From assembly GCF_019249655.2 (NCBI RefSeq), contig NZ_CP137557.1, forward strand, positions 402,001-466,000: a stretch of 64,000 bases of DNA. The letters are read 5' to 3'. The notes below the pieces were generated by a model, which saw only the letters and a list, made by a program, of their open reading frames with translations, ran no database searches and was not told the DNA's origin. Numbering within the stretch: the first letter of the stretch is position 1; each line of letters starts with the position of its first letter. Of the stretch, positions 53,590 through 61,998 are shown one piece after another. The position numbers and the translations under genes are program-made. Source of the stretch: Segatella copri (lineage in GTDB: Bacteria; Bacteroidota; Bacteroidia; Bacteroidales; Bacteroidaceae).

Positions 53590-55140
53590 CTACAGATGTC
53601 CCCTTTCTGCCCAGTCGCCTCTGTCGAGTGTACGGTAGCCGATGGCTTCTGCAAGATGAAAAGGTTCTACATGCTCGCTTCCGGCAAGGTCGGCAATGGT
53701 ACGTGCCACTTTCAGAATGCGGTTGTAGGCACGTGCCGACAGGGACAGCTTCTCCATCGCCATACGCAGGAGGTTGATGCCTTCTTCGTCGGGTTCAGCA
53801 AACTGGTGAATCATTCGCTCTGTCATCTGCGCATTGCAGTGGATGCCTTTGAAATCCTGGAATCTGGCTGCCTGAATTTCCCTTGCCTTGATGACGCGTT
53901 CGCGAATTTTGGCACTAGGCTCACCAGGAGCGGCGGTTGAGATGTCCTTGAAAGGAACAGGACTTATTTCGCATTGGATATCTATTCGGTCGAGCAACGG
54001 ACCCGATATCTTGTTCATGTATCTTTGAATCTGCCCCGGCGTGCAGACACAGCGGTGGGTCGGGTCACCATAGTAACCGCATGGACATGGGTTCATGCTT
54101 GCTACAAACATAAAGGAGCAAGGGTAGTCGATGGTGTATTTGGCTCTGCTGATGCTGATGTGTCGGTCTTCCAGCGGTTGGCGCAACACTTCCAGCGTAG
54201 TCTTGTTGAATTCCGGGAGTTCGTCACAGAAGAGCACGCCATTGTGGGCGAGCGATATTTCGCCAGGCTGTGGAGAGGTGCCACCTCCCACCAGAGCTAC
54301 TTGTGAGATGGTGTGGTGGGGGGCTCTGAACGGGCGCTGGGCAATGAGAGATACATTCTTGCTCAGCTTGCCCGCTATGGAGTGTATCTGCGTTGTTTCA
54401 AGACTCTCTGAAAGGGTGAGTGGGGGAAGGATGGATGGCAATCTCTTTGCCATCATGGATTTGCCTGATCCCGGAGGACCTACCATGATGAGGTTGTGTC
54501 CGCCTGCGGCAGCCACTTCCAGGGCACGCTTCACGTTTTCCTGGCCTCTTACGTCAGCATAGTCATAGTCACAATGAATCTGGTTTTCGTAGAATTCCTT
54601 TCTCGTATCTACGAATGTAGGCTCAGGGGCAGAACGGTCGCTTAGGAATTGGATGACATCGAAGAGTGTTTTCATGCCATACACTTCCAGGTTATTGACC
54701 ACGGCTGCTTCTCTGGCGTTCTGTTCGGGTACAATCAATCCTTTATAATGTTCTGCCCGGGCTCTGATGGCGATGGGGAGGGCTCCCTTGATGGGCTGCA
54801 GCGTGCCGTCCAGGCTCAGTTCGCCCACCATCATGTATTCCTTGAGGTGATCCTCTGGGATATTGCCATTGGCTCCCATAATGCCGATGGCTAATGGGAG
54901 GTCAAAGCTGCTGCCTTCCTTTCGGAGATTGGCTGGAGCAAGATTGATGGTGATGTCGGCTATCGGAAATTTGAAGCCGCTGTAAAGAAGGGCTGCTGCG
55001 ATGCGGTCACGGCTTTCCCTGACCGCCTCGTCGCCTAAGCCCGTAAGGTGGTATTGAACGCCTCGGTTGAGGCTTACTTCTACTGTGACAGTCGTGACTT
55101 CCAGGCCGTTGACTGCTGCGCAATAAGTTTTTACTAGCAT
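53590..55140 (-). CDS. yifB: YifB/ComM-family AAA+ ATPase (Mg-chelatase-like)
   Basis: A 516-residue cytoplasmic protein. The N-terminal part (about 1-175) is the Lon-protease-like ChlI domain. Residues about 195-400 are an AAA+ module with Walker A GPPGSGKS at 221-228 and Walker B GVLFCDELPEF, and a Mg-chelatase C-terminal domain ends the chain. ComM, a member, is a branch-migration helicase acting in natural transformation. It is unusual here for having a strong Shine-Dalgarno (GAGGAGG on the reverse strand, about 55146-55152). It lies downstream of the thioredoxin-like gene on the same strand with a 42-bp gap. Confidence 0.94.
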   Translation of the reverse strand: MLVKTYCAAVNGLEVTTVTVEVSLNRGVQYHLTGLGDEAVRESRDRIAAALLYSGFKFPIADITINLAPANLRKEGSSFDLPLAIGIMGANGNIPEDHLKEYMMVGELSLDGTLQPIKGALPIAIRARAEHYKGLIVPEQNAREAAVVNNLEVYGMKTLFDVIQFLSDRSAPEPTFVDTRKEFYENQIHCDYDYADVRGQENVKRALEVAAAGGHNLIMVGPPGSGKSMMAKRLPSILPPLTLSESLETTQIHSIAGKLSKNVSLIAQRPFRAPHHTISQVALVGGGTSPQPGEISLAHNGVLFCDELPEFNKTTLEVLRQPLEDRHISISRAKYTIDYPCSFMFVASMNPCPCGYYGDPTHRCVCTPGQIQRYMNKISGPLLDRIDIQCEISPVPFKDISTAAPGEPSAKIRERVIKAREIQAARFQDFKGIHCNAQMTERMIHQFAEPDEEGINLLRMAMEKLSLSARAYNRILKVARTIADLAGSEHVEPFHLAEAIGYRTLDRGDWAERGHL

Positions 55141-55182
55141 ATACGCCTCCTCTTTTATAAGTTAGACATATGGCTCGCGGTG

Positions 55183-56190
55183 TTATTTGAGCAGTTGGTC
55201 TAACTTATTGTAGAGTTCTTGCTTTTTTAGGCCTCGGGCGATGATTTTTCCGTTTTGTATGATGATGTTGTCGGGAAGTGAAGTCAATCCCAACTTCTTC
55301 AGGTTCTTGTCTTCAAGCATTTCGCCATTGCATACGACAGGCCATGTGATGGAGTCGTTCTTCAGGGTGCTCTGGCAGTAGCTTTTCGCACCATCCAGGC
55401 AGAATCCCATCAGTTTGAGCTTTCCTTGCGATTGACGCTGGCGACTTTTCAGGTCTCTCTGCATGCTTTGACTATCATAGTTAAATGTAGACCAAGTGTA
55501 GATGACTGCCACCGGAGCACTGCTCATCTCTGTGCTGGAAACCAGTTTGCCGTTGAGGTCATAAGCCGTGAAAACGGGGAGCTTGGTGCCTACGCCGGCA
55601 TCTTTCATCATATTCACCTGCTGCTTCAGCCTTGCCAACTGTGTGTTCTTAGGCTGCTCTTTCTCGCAGATAGACAGGAGGGAGAGTGCCTTCTTGTAGT
55701 CAGGCTTGATGTTTGTGATGAAGTATTTCTTGATCAGATACAGGCAGACCACCGAGCTGGCATTGTCTTTGATGAATGTTTCAGCCTGTGCACTTTCCTG
55801 TGGAGGCGTATTGCCAAGGATTGATTTGCGGAATTTGGTCATCAATTCATTGGCTTTGGTGCCATTAATTTCCATTTCCTTCAGGTGAGAAGCGTCGCCT
55901 TTCAGCTCTACAGATTCTCCTGATTCTGCAAAGATAGGCTGCTCCGAGAAGTTTGGGAATACAATCATGAGGGTATGGCTTTCCGTGCAAGGCATTTCAT
56001 AACTGAAACGGCCACCAACAACCTTGATAGTATCGACGCCGTCGATGCCACCATCTGTGCTGTAAACGTAAAATTCGCCTTGATTCATGTTTAAAAATTT
56101 GCCCTCAAGTTTAAAGTGACCACTGCTGACACCACATGATGTAAGCGAGATAATGAAAATAAGAGATATGATATAAGCAAATTTTTTCAT
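55183..56190 (-). CDS. DUF4369/thioredoxin-like lipoprotein lacking the CxxC site
   Basis: A 335-residue lipoprotein starting at the ATG at 56190; the longer frame runs into the tRNA genes. The lipobox is SLTSC (cysteine about 19). Residues about 25-110 resemble DUF4369 (FKLEGKFLNMNQGEFYVYS), and about 215-335 a TlpA/AhpC-type thioredoxin fold (GTKLPVFTAYDLNGKLVSS, LPDNIIIQNGKIIARGL). Where such proteins have WCxxC this one reads VIYTWSTFNYDSQ, with no cysteine, so redox activity is unlikely. A binding or structural role at the envelope is more plausible. It follows two tRNA genes. Confidence 0.88.
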   Translation of the reverse strand: MKKFAYIISLIFIISLTSCGVSSGHFKLEGKFLNMNQGEFYVYSTDGGIDGVDTIKVVGGRFSYEMPCTESHTLMIVFPNFSEQPIFAESGESVELKGDASHLKEMEINGTKANELMTKFRKSILGNTPPQESAQAETFIKDNASSVVCLYLIKKYFITNIKPDYKKALSLLSICEKEQPKNTQLARLKQQVNMMKDAGVGTKLPVFTAYDLNGKLVSSTEMSSAPVAVIYTWSTFNYDSQSMQRDLKSRQRQSQGKLKLMGFCLDGAKSYCQSTLKNDSITWPVVCNGEMLEDKNLKKLGLTSLPDNIIIQNGKIIARGLKKQELYNKLDQLLK

Positions 56191-56216
56191 AATGAAAAAT
56201 TTTAAGGGAGGGTGAG

Positions 56217-56302
56217 TGCCGCGAGCGGGACTCGAACCCGCACAACCATTTCTGGTCAAGGGATTTTAAGTCCCTCGTGTCTACCAATTCCACCATTGCG
56301 GC
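56217..56302 (-). tRNA. tRNA-Leu (anticodon TAA)
   Basis: The 86-nt reverse-strand gene has a long variable arm and anticodon loop CTTAAAA (anticodon TAA). The acceptor GCCGCAA pairs with TCGCGGC except for an A-C mismatch at 6-67, a small oddity. CCA is not encoded. Confidence 0.92.
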
Positions 56303-56322
56303 ATGGTAAACGTAAGAGCTAG

Positions 56323-56395
56323 AGCGGAAAACGGGACTCGGACCCGCGACCCCAACCTTGGCAAGGTTGTGCTCTACCAACTGAGCTATTTCCGC
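56323..56395 (-). tRNA. tRNA-Gly (anticodon GCC)
   Basis: The 73-nt reverse-strand gene has acceptor GCGGAAA with TTTCCGC, anticodon stem ACCT-type with loop TTGCCAA (anticodon GCC) and T arm CGGG/TCCGAGT/CCCG. It lies 20 bp upstream of tRNA-Leu, in the same transcript. Confidence 0.93.
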
Positions 56396-56413
56396 ATTTC
56401 TTAATTGCGAGTG

Positions 56414-56445
56414 CAAAGGTAGTATAATTTCTTGAATCCACCAAA
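56414..56445 (-). promoter_or_regulatory. Promoter of the tRNA-Gly/tRNA-Leu transcript
   Basis: On the reverse strand TTTG (plus 56442-56445), 20 bp, then TACCTTTG (plus 56414-56421). The first tRNA begins 19 bp downstream. Confidence 0.85.
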
Positions 56446-56526
56446 TGTGTTTACATATTTTAAGAAAAATGCCGCATTTTTTCTTTGTAATGGGCGGATT
56501 TTCTAGGAATATCGCATGAAAATCCT

Positions 56527-57198
56527 TTAATTTCCTACTGTAATCACACTTCCGATGACGCCGGAGTAAGTTACTCGGTATTGCATCAGCGGCTTGTCTT
56601 CCTTGGTTTTTCCTCCACTTGTCACGGTTCCGTTCTCCAAACTATACACTCTTTTGCATTTGTTGCAGATGACCGACTGTCTGTTTCCTGTCCATTCCAG
56701 CGGATAGTTGGTTCCGCCATATTGCAGGATGCAGTTGAGGCATTGTCTGTCCCAAGCCACGTATCCGTTAAAATTGGATAGGCCCATGATGAAGCCGTTT
56801 TTCGTGGCATCCTTCAGGTCGTTTCCCGCTCCAAGATAGCTGTAGTTGGCATAATTTTCCTTGGCTGTAGAGAGAACGATGGTCTCGGTCTTGTTCTTTC
56901 CGTCGTTGGGGGTGGAGTAGAGGTTCCATGCTCCGTTCACCTTCTTGGCGCTTACCATCGTATAGGTTCCTGCTCCCTGAAGTGCATTCTCGATGGTGCT
57001 GCCGGGGTGATAGATGGTTCTGAAGATGAATTGGCAGGGATAGCGTGTGCTGATGCTGTTGTCGGCATTGCATGATGTCAGGATGCTTCCGCCCAGCAGA
57101 ATAGCTGCTGCCGGAAGGCACAAACAAAGCAAGAGCATAGCTTGGTTGACTATGCTCTTCACCTTATTATATATATGTACCTTATTTATTATATACAT
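56527..57198 (-). CDS. Exported lipoprotein with two CxxC pairs (zinc-ribbon or Rieske-like)
   Basis: A 223-residue frame from an ATG at 57198; the real start may be a GTG at 57156 or ATG at 57138, because two AATAAGGT motifs occupy the first codons. The signal ends in lipobox LTSC (cysteine 43 from the first ATG). The mature domain contains RQCLNC (about 152-155) and, after YPLEWTGNRQSV, ICNKCKRVYSLENG: two CxxC pairs about 20 residues apart, resembling a metal-binding or Rieske-type fold, but without the histidines of a true Rieske site. It follows argH on the same strand with a 49-bp gap. Function not known. Confidence 0.75.
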   Translation of the reverse strand: MYIINKVHIYNKVKSIVNQAMLLLCLCLPAAAILLGGSILTSCNADNSISTRYPCQFIFRTIYHPGSTIENALQGAGTYTMVSAKKVNGAWNLYSTPNDGKNKTETIVLSTAKENYANYSYLGAGNDLKDATKNGFIMGLSNFNGYVAWDRQCLNCILQYGGTNYPLEWTGNRQSVICNKCKRVYSLENGTVTSGGKTKEDKPLMQYRVTYSGVIGSVITVGN

Positions 57199-57247
57199 TT
57201 CTTCTTCAGTTTGATTACTTTGATGGCATCAGATGACACACGCCTGC

Positions 57248-58585
57248 TTACTTCAGCAAGTCTTTCTCGGCATTCTCCATGCGCTCGAAGTGGAACTCTG
57301 AGAGGGTTTTCTCCATCAGTTCCTGAATCTTGTCGTTGCAGAGATTGCCGATGCTTCCCTCGTGCGTATGGTGAATATCCTTGTTTGGCTTGAATTCGCC
57401 CGCTTCGATTTCCAGTCCCACCTTCTTATAGGCATCACGGAAAGGCATGCCGTTGGCGGCAAGCTGGTTCACCTCTTCTACGGAGAACATTGGGTCGTAG
57501 CGAGGATCATCGAGAATGTGCTCGTTCACCTCCATCTTGTTGATGATGTATGCCGCCATCTGCAGGCAGTCTTTCAACTCATCGAAGGCAGGAAGGAACA
57601 CTTCCTTGATAATCTGAAGGTCGCGGAAGTAACCCACAGGCAGGTTGTTCATGATGAGCATCACCTGCTGAGGCAAGCTCTGCAGCTTGTTGCTCTTGGC
57701 GCGAATCAGCTCGAATACGTCTGGGTTCTTCTTGTGAGGCATGATGCTGGAACCGGTGGTGCACTCCTTAGGCAACTTCACGAAGCCGAAGTTCTGGCAG
57801 TTGAACATGCAGGCATCGAAAGCCATCTTTGCCAGTGTTCCTGCCACGGTAGCCATGGCAAAAGCCACGTTGCGCTCCATCTTTCCTCTGCCCATCTGTG
57901 CATAGACCACATTATAGTCCATGCTGTCGAAGCCGAGAAGCTCGGTGGTCATGGTGCGGTTCAGTGGGAAGGAACTTCCATAACCGGCTGCGCTACCCAA
58001 TGGGTTGCGGTTGGTCATGCGGTAAGCTGCCTGGAGGAAAAGCATGTCGTCGGCAAGTCCCTCAGCATAAGCGCCAAACCAGAGTCCGAAAGATGAAGGC
58101 ATTGCTACCTGCAGGTGGGTGTAGCCCGGCATCAATACATCCTTGTACTGGTTGCTCTTCTGAATCAGCTCGTCGAAGAGAATCTTCACGGCATCCACAA
58201 TCTCCTTCAACTCATGACGGGTGAAGAGTTTGAGATCTACCAGCACCTGGTCGTTGCGAGATCTTCCCGAATGAATCTTTTTACCCATGTCGCCCAGTTT
58301 CTGGGTGAGCATCAGTTCTACTTGGGAATGAACATCCTCCACGCCGTCTTCGATAACGAACTCGCCCTTGTCGGCGATGGCGTAGATATTCTTCAATTCT
58401 GCGAGGAGCTGGGTAAGCTCATCCTTCTCCAGGAGTCCGATGCTTTCGAGCATGGTGATGTGTGCCATACTTCCCAGCACGTCGTACTTGGCGAGATAGA
58501 GGTCGAGCTCACGGTCGTGGCCTACGGTGAATCGTTCTATTTCCTTGTTTACTTCAAAGTTCTTTTCCCAAAGTTTATGTGCCAT
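57248..58585 (-). CDS. argH: Argininosuccinate lyase
   Basis: A 445-residue cytoplasmic enzyme that splits argininosuccinate into arginine and fumarate. The fumarase/aspartase-superfamily signature GSSIMPHKKNPD is present at about residues 270-281 (catalytic serine loop). HSGRSRNDQVLVDLKL and PGYTHLQVAMP, the latter with the catalytic histidine, also fit. Length is near the family's 450-465. It is third in a pyrE-SRPBCC-argH transcript; linking a pyrimidine and an arginine gene is notable because both pathways share carbamoyl phosphate. Confidence 0.96.
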   Translation of the reverse strand: MAHKLWEKNFEVNKEIERFTVGHDRELDLYLAKYDVLGSMAHITMLESIGLLEKDELTQLLAELKNIYAIADKGEFVIEDGVEDVHSQVELMLTQKLGDMGKKIHSGRSRNDQVLVDLKLFTRHELKEIVDAVKILFDELIQKSNQYKDVLMPGYTHLQVAMPSSFGLWFGAYAEGLADDMLFLQAAYRMTNRNPLGSAAGYGSSFPLNRTMTTELLGFDSMDYNVVYAQMGRGKMERNVAFAMATVAGTLAKMAFDACMFNCQNFGFVKLPKECTTGSSIMPHKKNPDVFELIRAKSNKLQSLPQQVMLIMNNLPVGYFRDLQIIKEVFLPAFDELKDCLQMAAYIINKMEVNEHILDDPRYDPMFSVEEVNQLAANGMPFRDAYKKVGLEIEAGEFKPNKDIHHTHEGSIGNLCNDKIQELMEKTLSEFHFERMENAEKDLLK

Positions 58586-58600
58586 AATTGTATCTTTTTA

Positions 58601-59062
58601 TTAATCCTGATATGGAATCATCGCCAGGGCGTCTGCAATCTTCTCGATGCCTTCCTGCAATGGCTTCTTCACCATACCCTTGATAAACATGTTGAGCTCA
58701 GCCTTGATGGTGAGCTTCATCTTGCATGAGAATTCTCCTGTAGGGAGCAGCTGAATCCAGAAGTTGAACGGGATAGGGCTGTTCTCTGTCTCGAATTTGA
58801 TGGTCTTGGGAAAATCTCTGTCGATGATGCGCATCTTCAGGTCGCCCACCATTGGGGCGTTGATCGTGATGCTGTCGCTGTCGAATCTCAGGTCCTTGAG
58901 TTTCTCCATTTCCTTTCTCTTGTCCTCAGGAATCTGGTCTTTCACCTGCTCGAAGCGGTCCTTGAGCACCTGCAGGTTGTTGAGGTCGCTCAAAGTGTTA
59001 AAAACAGATTCCTGCTTGTGAGGAATCTGTTTGATATTACTTTCGAATGTACTTGTACTCAT
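58601..59062 (-). CDS. SRPBCC-family (START-like) ligand-binding protein
   Basis: A 153-residue soluble protein with the helix-grip layout of SRPBCC proteins. It starts STFESNIKQIPHKQESVFNTLSDLNNLQVLKDRF, with a central antiparallel part (DSITINAPMVGDLKMRIIDRDFPKTIKF) and a long C-terminal helix (MFIKGMVKKPLQEGIEKIADALAMI). The family binds hydrophobic ligands; no catalytic residues can be named. It sits 17 bp after pyrE and 15 bp before argH, so it is co-transcribed with both. I recall the same gene next to pyrE in other Bacteroidota. Role unknown. Confidence 0.88.
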   Translation of the reverse strand: MSTSTFESNIKQIPHKQESVFNTLSDLNNLQVLKDRFEQVKDQIPEDKRKEMEKLKDLRFDSDSITINAPMVGDLKMRIIDRDFPKTIKFETENSPIPFNFWIQLLPTGEFSCKMKLTIKAELNMFIKGMVKKPLQEGIEKIADALAMIPYQD

Positions 59063-59079
59063 TATTGATGGGTCAAAAA

Positions 59080-59712
59080 TTACTTCTTCCAGTTAGCTGG
59101 GTCCTTGCGCCACTCGTGGAGCAACTCTACGTCTTCCTGCTTGATGTAGCCTGTCTCCAAAGCCTCTGCCACTACGTGCTCGTAGTCTGTCAGGGTAACC
59201 AACTTTACGTTAGCGTCTGCAAAAGCCTTCTCTGCTACAGGGAAACCGTATGTGTAGCTAGCTACCATACCTACAATCTCGTTGCCGTTCTTGCGGAGTG
59301 CCTCTACTGCCTTGAGTGAGCTGCCGCCGGTAGAAATCAAGTCTTCTACTACAACAACCTTAGCCTTAGGGTCGAGCTCTCCTTCGATGAGGTTCTGCAT
59401 ACCGTGATCCTTTGGTTTAGAACGAACGTAAACGAAAGGCAGGTGCAACTCGTCGGCTACCAATGCACCCTGTGCGATGGCACCTGTAGCAACACCAGCT
59501 ACAGCGTCAGCCTCTGGGAACTGTTCCAGGATGGCGTGTACGAGTTCGAGCTTCACATAGTTGCGGAGTTCTGGGAAAGACAATGTCTTGCGGTTGTCGC
59601 AATAGAATGGTGACTTCCAACCAGAAGCCCATGTGAATGGATCGTTAGGCTGCAATTTGATAGCCTTAACCTTCAATAACTTAGATGCGAATTCTTTCTT
59701 CAGTTTGTCCAT
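59080..59712 (-). CDS. pyrE: Orotate phosphoribosyltransferase
   Basis: A 210-residue cytoplasmic enzyme converting orotate and PRPP to OMP in de novo pyrimidine synthesis. The PRPP-binding motif is VVVVEDLISTGGSS (about 117-130). The start LLKVKAIKLQPNDPFTWASGWKSPFYCDNR is characteristic of PyrE. It is the first gene of the pyrE-SRPBCC-argH transcript, with a -7 box on the reverse strand at plus 59750-59757. Confidence 0.96.
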   Translation of the reverse strand: MDKLKKEFASKLLKVKAIKLQPNDPFTWASGWKSPFYCDNRKTLSFPELRNYVKLELVHAILEQFPEADAVAGVATGAIAQGALVADELHLPFVYVRSKPKDHGMQNLIEGELDPKAKVVVVEDLISTGGSSLKAVEALRKNGNEIVGMVASYTYGFPVAEKAFADANVKLVTLTDYEHVVAEALETGYIKQEDVELLHEWRKDPANWKK

Positions 59713-59749
59713 AATTCTAAAAGGATTAAATAATTATAATTTATATCTG

Positions 59750-59757
59750 CAAAGGTA
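59750..59757 (-). promoter_or_regulatory. Promoter -7 box of the pyrE operon
   Basis: The reverse strand reads TACCTTTG 38 bp before the pyrE ATG; a TTTG -33 box is not obvious. Confidence 0.6.
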
Positions 59758-59806
59758 CGACAAAAAAATGATTAATCATCATAAATGGCTTATTAATTAT
59801 AGATTT

Positions 59807-60535
59807 TTAATCGTGTGTCCATCCGATGGTGGTGATGCTGAATTTCATCTTGCCCGCCTTGAGCAGTTCTTCGCAGCAGGATACGAGGGTGGCGCCTGTG
59901 GTGCAGACGTCGTCGATGATGAGTAGATGCTTTCCGGCAAGGTTGGCGATGGGGTGCCTGCCTTGGGCGTCGTGATAGAATGCTGATGCCTGGAACACGT
60001 GCTTTACGTTTTCCTGTCTTTCCGATCTGCTTTTGTGGGTCTGACTTTCTGTAAACACAGTTCGTCTGATGGCATCCGTGATGATGGGGAGTCCCGTTTT
60101 TTCCTGTATTCCCCTGGCTATCTCCTCGCTCTGGTTGTAGCCTCGCTCCTGTTGTCTTTTCCTGGTAATGGGAATGGGGATGATGGCGTCGATGCCTTCA
60201 AAGAAGTTGACTTCCAGTCCCTTGCTTCCGATGAGTCTGCCCAGATAGGTGCCGATATCGGGGCGATGATGGTATTTCAGCTGGTAGATGGCATTGCTGG
60301 TCTTGGAGTGGCTGCCGTAGTAGATGAGTGCGGCGCATCGCTCGATGGGGATGCGTCCCCAGAACATCTTTGCCATCTCGTTTTCGTAGGGGTCGCTCCA
60401 GGTCATGGTGAGGGGGAGGTGCTTGAGGCAGTTAATGCAAAGCATCTCTTCCGAACCCAGCAGTCTGTTGTCGCATACGGGACAATAGCGGGGCAGGAGC
60501 AGGTTGATGATTTTCCCTAAAATACTGAGTCGCAT
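59807..60535 (-). CDS. comF: ComF-family phosphoribosyltransferase-like protein
   Basis: A 242-residue cytoplasmic protein. The ATG at 60535 (MRLSILGKIINLLLPRYC) is chosen; an upstream extension in the same frame lies inside recX and is not coding. It has the ComF double zinc ribbon (C18-x2-C21 and C33-x2-C36) and a PRPP-binding motif LLIIDDVCTTGATL near residue 205. ComF takes part in DNA uptake in competent bacteria but is also widespread in others. The gene overlaps the end of recX by 19 bp and is third in a prmC-recX-comF transcript. Confidence 0.92.
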   Translation of the reverse strand: MRLSILGKIINLLLPRYCPVCDNRLLGSEEMLCINCLKHLPLTMTWSDPYENEMAKMFWGRIPIERCAALIYYGSHSKTSNAIYQLKYHHRPDIGTYLGRLIGSKGLEVNFFEGIDAIIPIPITRKRQQERGYNQSEEIARGIQEKTGLPIITDAIRRTVFTESQTHKSRSERQENVKHVFQASAFYHDAQGRHPIANLAGKHLLIIDDVCTTGATLVSCCEELLKAGKMKFSITTIGWTHD

Positions 60536-61044
60536 CCTTCTATCAGATCTTCTTCTTTCATTTTGTCGATGCACTTGTGGATAACGTCCATGCTGTAGCC
60601 TCTTCCCAGGGCAAAGCGGATGAGTTTCATCGAACGCTCGTAGTCGTTCTTCGCCTTGATGCTCTTGTATTTGCTTTTCAAGAGGGGGAGGAGGGTTTCC
60701 ATATACATGTCGTCCTCGATTTCCTCGAAGATGGGGTCGGAGATTTCCTTCGGGATATGCTTCATCCAGAGGGCCTGCTCCACCTTGCGGCGGCCCCATT
60801 TGTTGTACTTTATCTTGTCGTTGATGAAGAATCGGGCAAAGCGTTCATCGTCGATGAACTTTTTCTGGGTCAGGAATTCCATGTTTCGGGCGATGGCATC
60901 CTCGGGCAGTTCCCACTTCTTCATCTTGTCGAGCATTTCCTGCGAGCAATGTTCGGCTTGCGTGCAGAGGGTAGTGAGCTTCAGCAGAGCCTGCTGCTCT
61001 GTCATCGGCTTCTTGGGGCGCTTGGGCTTGTTGTAATATTCCAT
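60517..61044 (-). CDS. recX: RecX-family regulatory protein
   Basis: A 175-residue, charged, helical protein that in other bacteria limits RecA filament growth. It shows the RecX three-helix repeats (WELPEDAIARNMEFLTQKKFIDDERFARFFINDKIKYNKWGRRKVEQALWMKHIP). This block, with DERFARxFxxxK and KWGxRKxxxxL, is diagnostic. It starts 18 bp after prmC and overlaps comF, so the three are likely co-transcribed. recA is not in the window. Confidence 0.92.
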   Translation of the reverse strand: MEYYNKPKRPKKPMTEQQALLKLTTLCTQAEHCSQEMLDKMKKWELPEDAIARNMEFLTQKKFIDDERFARFFINDKIKYNKWGRRKVEQALWMKHIPKEISDPIFEEIEDDMYMETLLPLLKSKYKSIKAKNDYERSMKLIRFALGRGYSMDVIHKCIDKMKEEDLIEGCDSVF

Positions 61045-61062
61045 AATGCATTTAATTTTATT

Positions 61063-61911
61063 TTATTTCTTTGCTTTCATCATTCTCTTCTTTCCGAAAG
61101 CATCTTCCTTGGTTTCAATATCCTTGAAACCAAGTTCTTCCAGCATTTCCCTGGTCTCCTTTTCGTAGATAGGATTGATTTCGAAGTATAATGCTCCTTC
61201 GGGTTTGAGAGCAGATGATGCATATTCTGCGATGGCACGATAGAACTTCAGCGGATCTTCATCAGGAACGAAGAGGGCGATGCTCGGTTCGTGCTCCAGC
61301 ACATTCTTTTCCATATCTGCTTTCTCCTTTTCGCAGATATAAGGAGGATTGCTCACGATGATGTCTGCTGTTTCTGCAGCTTTCGGCAACATCAAGGCAT
61401 CCTGATACTCTATTCTAACATTTCCGGTCTTCAGCATTTCCACATTCCCCTGTGCTATTCGGAGGGCATCTTCCGAAATATCCCATCCTGTAACCTCAGA
61501 ATTAGGAATGTTGAGTCCTAATGTGATGGCGATGCAGCCGGATCCCGTGCAAATATCAAGAATTTGCTTCCTTTCATCTGCCTTCAGAGATGAAACTTCC
61601 TCCTCTATCCACTGGCAGAGTTCTGCCGTTTCAGGTCTTGGAATCAGTACGCCCGGCTCCACATGGAAGGTTCTTCCCGCAAAGTCGGCTTTGCCCAAAA
61701 CATACTGCACCGGCTCGCCATTTTGCAGTCTTGCGATAATTTCTTCCAGATTTCTTTCTTCGTCTGAAGATAATTCATTAACTTTGCCGCAGATTATGTC
61801 GGTCAGAGTCATTCCGTACTCCACATCAAGCACGGTGCGGACGATAGCCTGCGCTTCGCCAGCATCATAGAGTGGGGTGAGGGATTGCCAAAACTGTTGG
61901 TACGTTTTCAT
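61063..61911 (-). CDS. prmC: Release factor glutamine methyltransferase
   Basis: A 282-residue cytoplasmic SAM-dependent enzyme that methylates the GGQ glutamine of release factors 1 and 2. The ATG at 61911 (MKTYQQFWQSL) is chosen; the longer frame crosses its promoter. The N-terminal helical domain carries PVQYVLGKADFAGRTFHVEPGVLIPRPETAEL. The SAM motif is ILDICTGSGCIAITLGL, and the catalytic NPPY is followed by ICEKEKADM. The reverse strand has TATCTTTG at plus 61945-61952. It is divergent from ribD and leads the prmC-recX-comF transcript. Confidence 0.95.
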   Translation of the reverse strand: MKTYQQFWQSLTPLYDAGEAQAIVRTVLDVEYGMTLTDIICGKVNELSSDEERNLEEIIARLQNGEPVQYVLGKADFAGRTFHVEPGVLIPRPETAELCQWIEEEVSSLKADERKQILDICTGSGCIAITLGLNIPNSEVTGWDISEDALRIAQGNVEMLKTGNVRIEYQDALMLPKAAETADIIVSNPPYICEKEKADMEKNVLEHEPSIALFVPDEDPLKFYRAIAEYASSALKPEGALYFEINPIYEKETREMLEELGFKDIETKEDAFGKKRMMKAKK

Positions 61912-61944
61912 CTTGATATTGCTTATTGCTATTTGATTTGAGAG

Positions 61945-61952
61945 CAAAGATA
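61945..61952 (-). promoter_or_regulatory. Promoter -7 box of the prmC operon
   Basis: The reverse strand reads TATCTTTG 34 bp before the prmC ATG; the divergent ribD promoter is not evident in the 87-bp spacer. Confidence 0.55.
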
Positions 61953-61998
61953 CGACATTTTATCGAAAGTGAGTAAAAAAACAGAAGAAAAGTTGATT

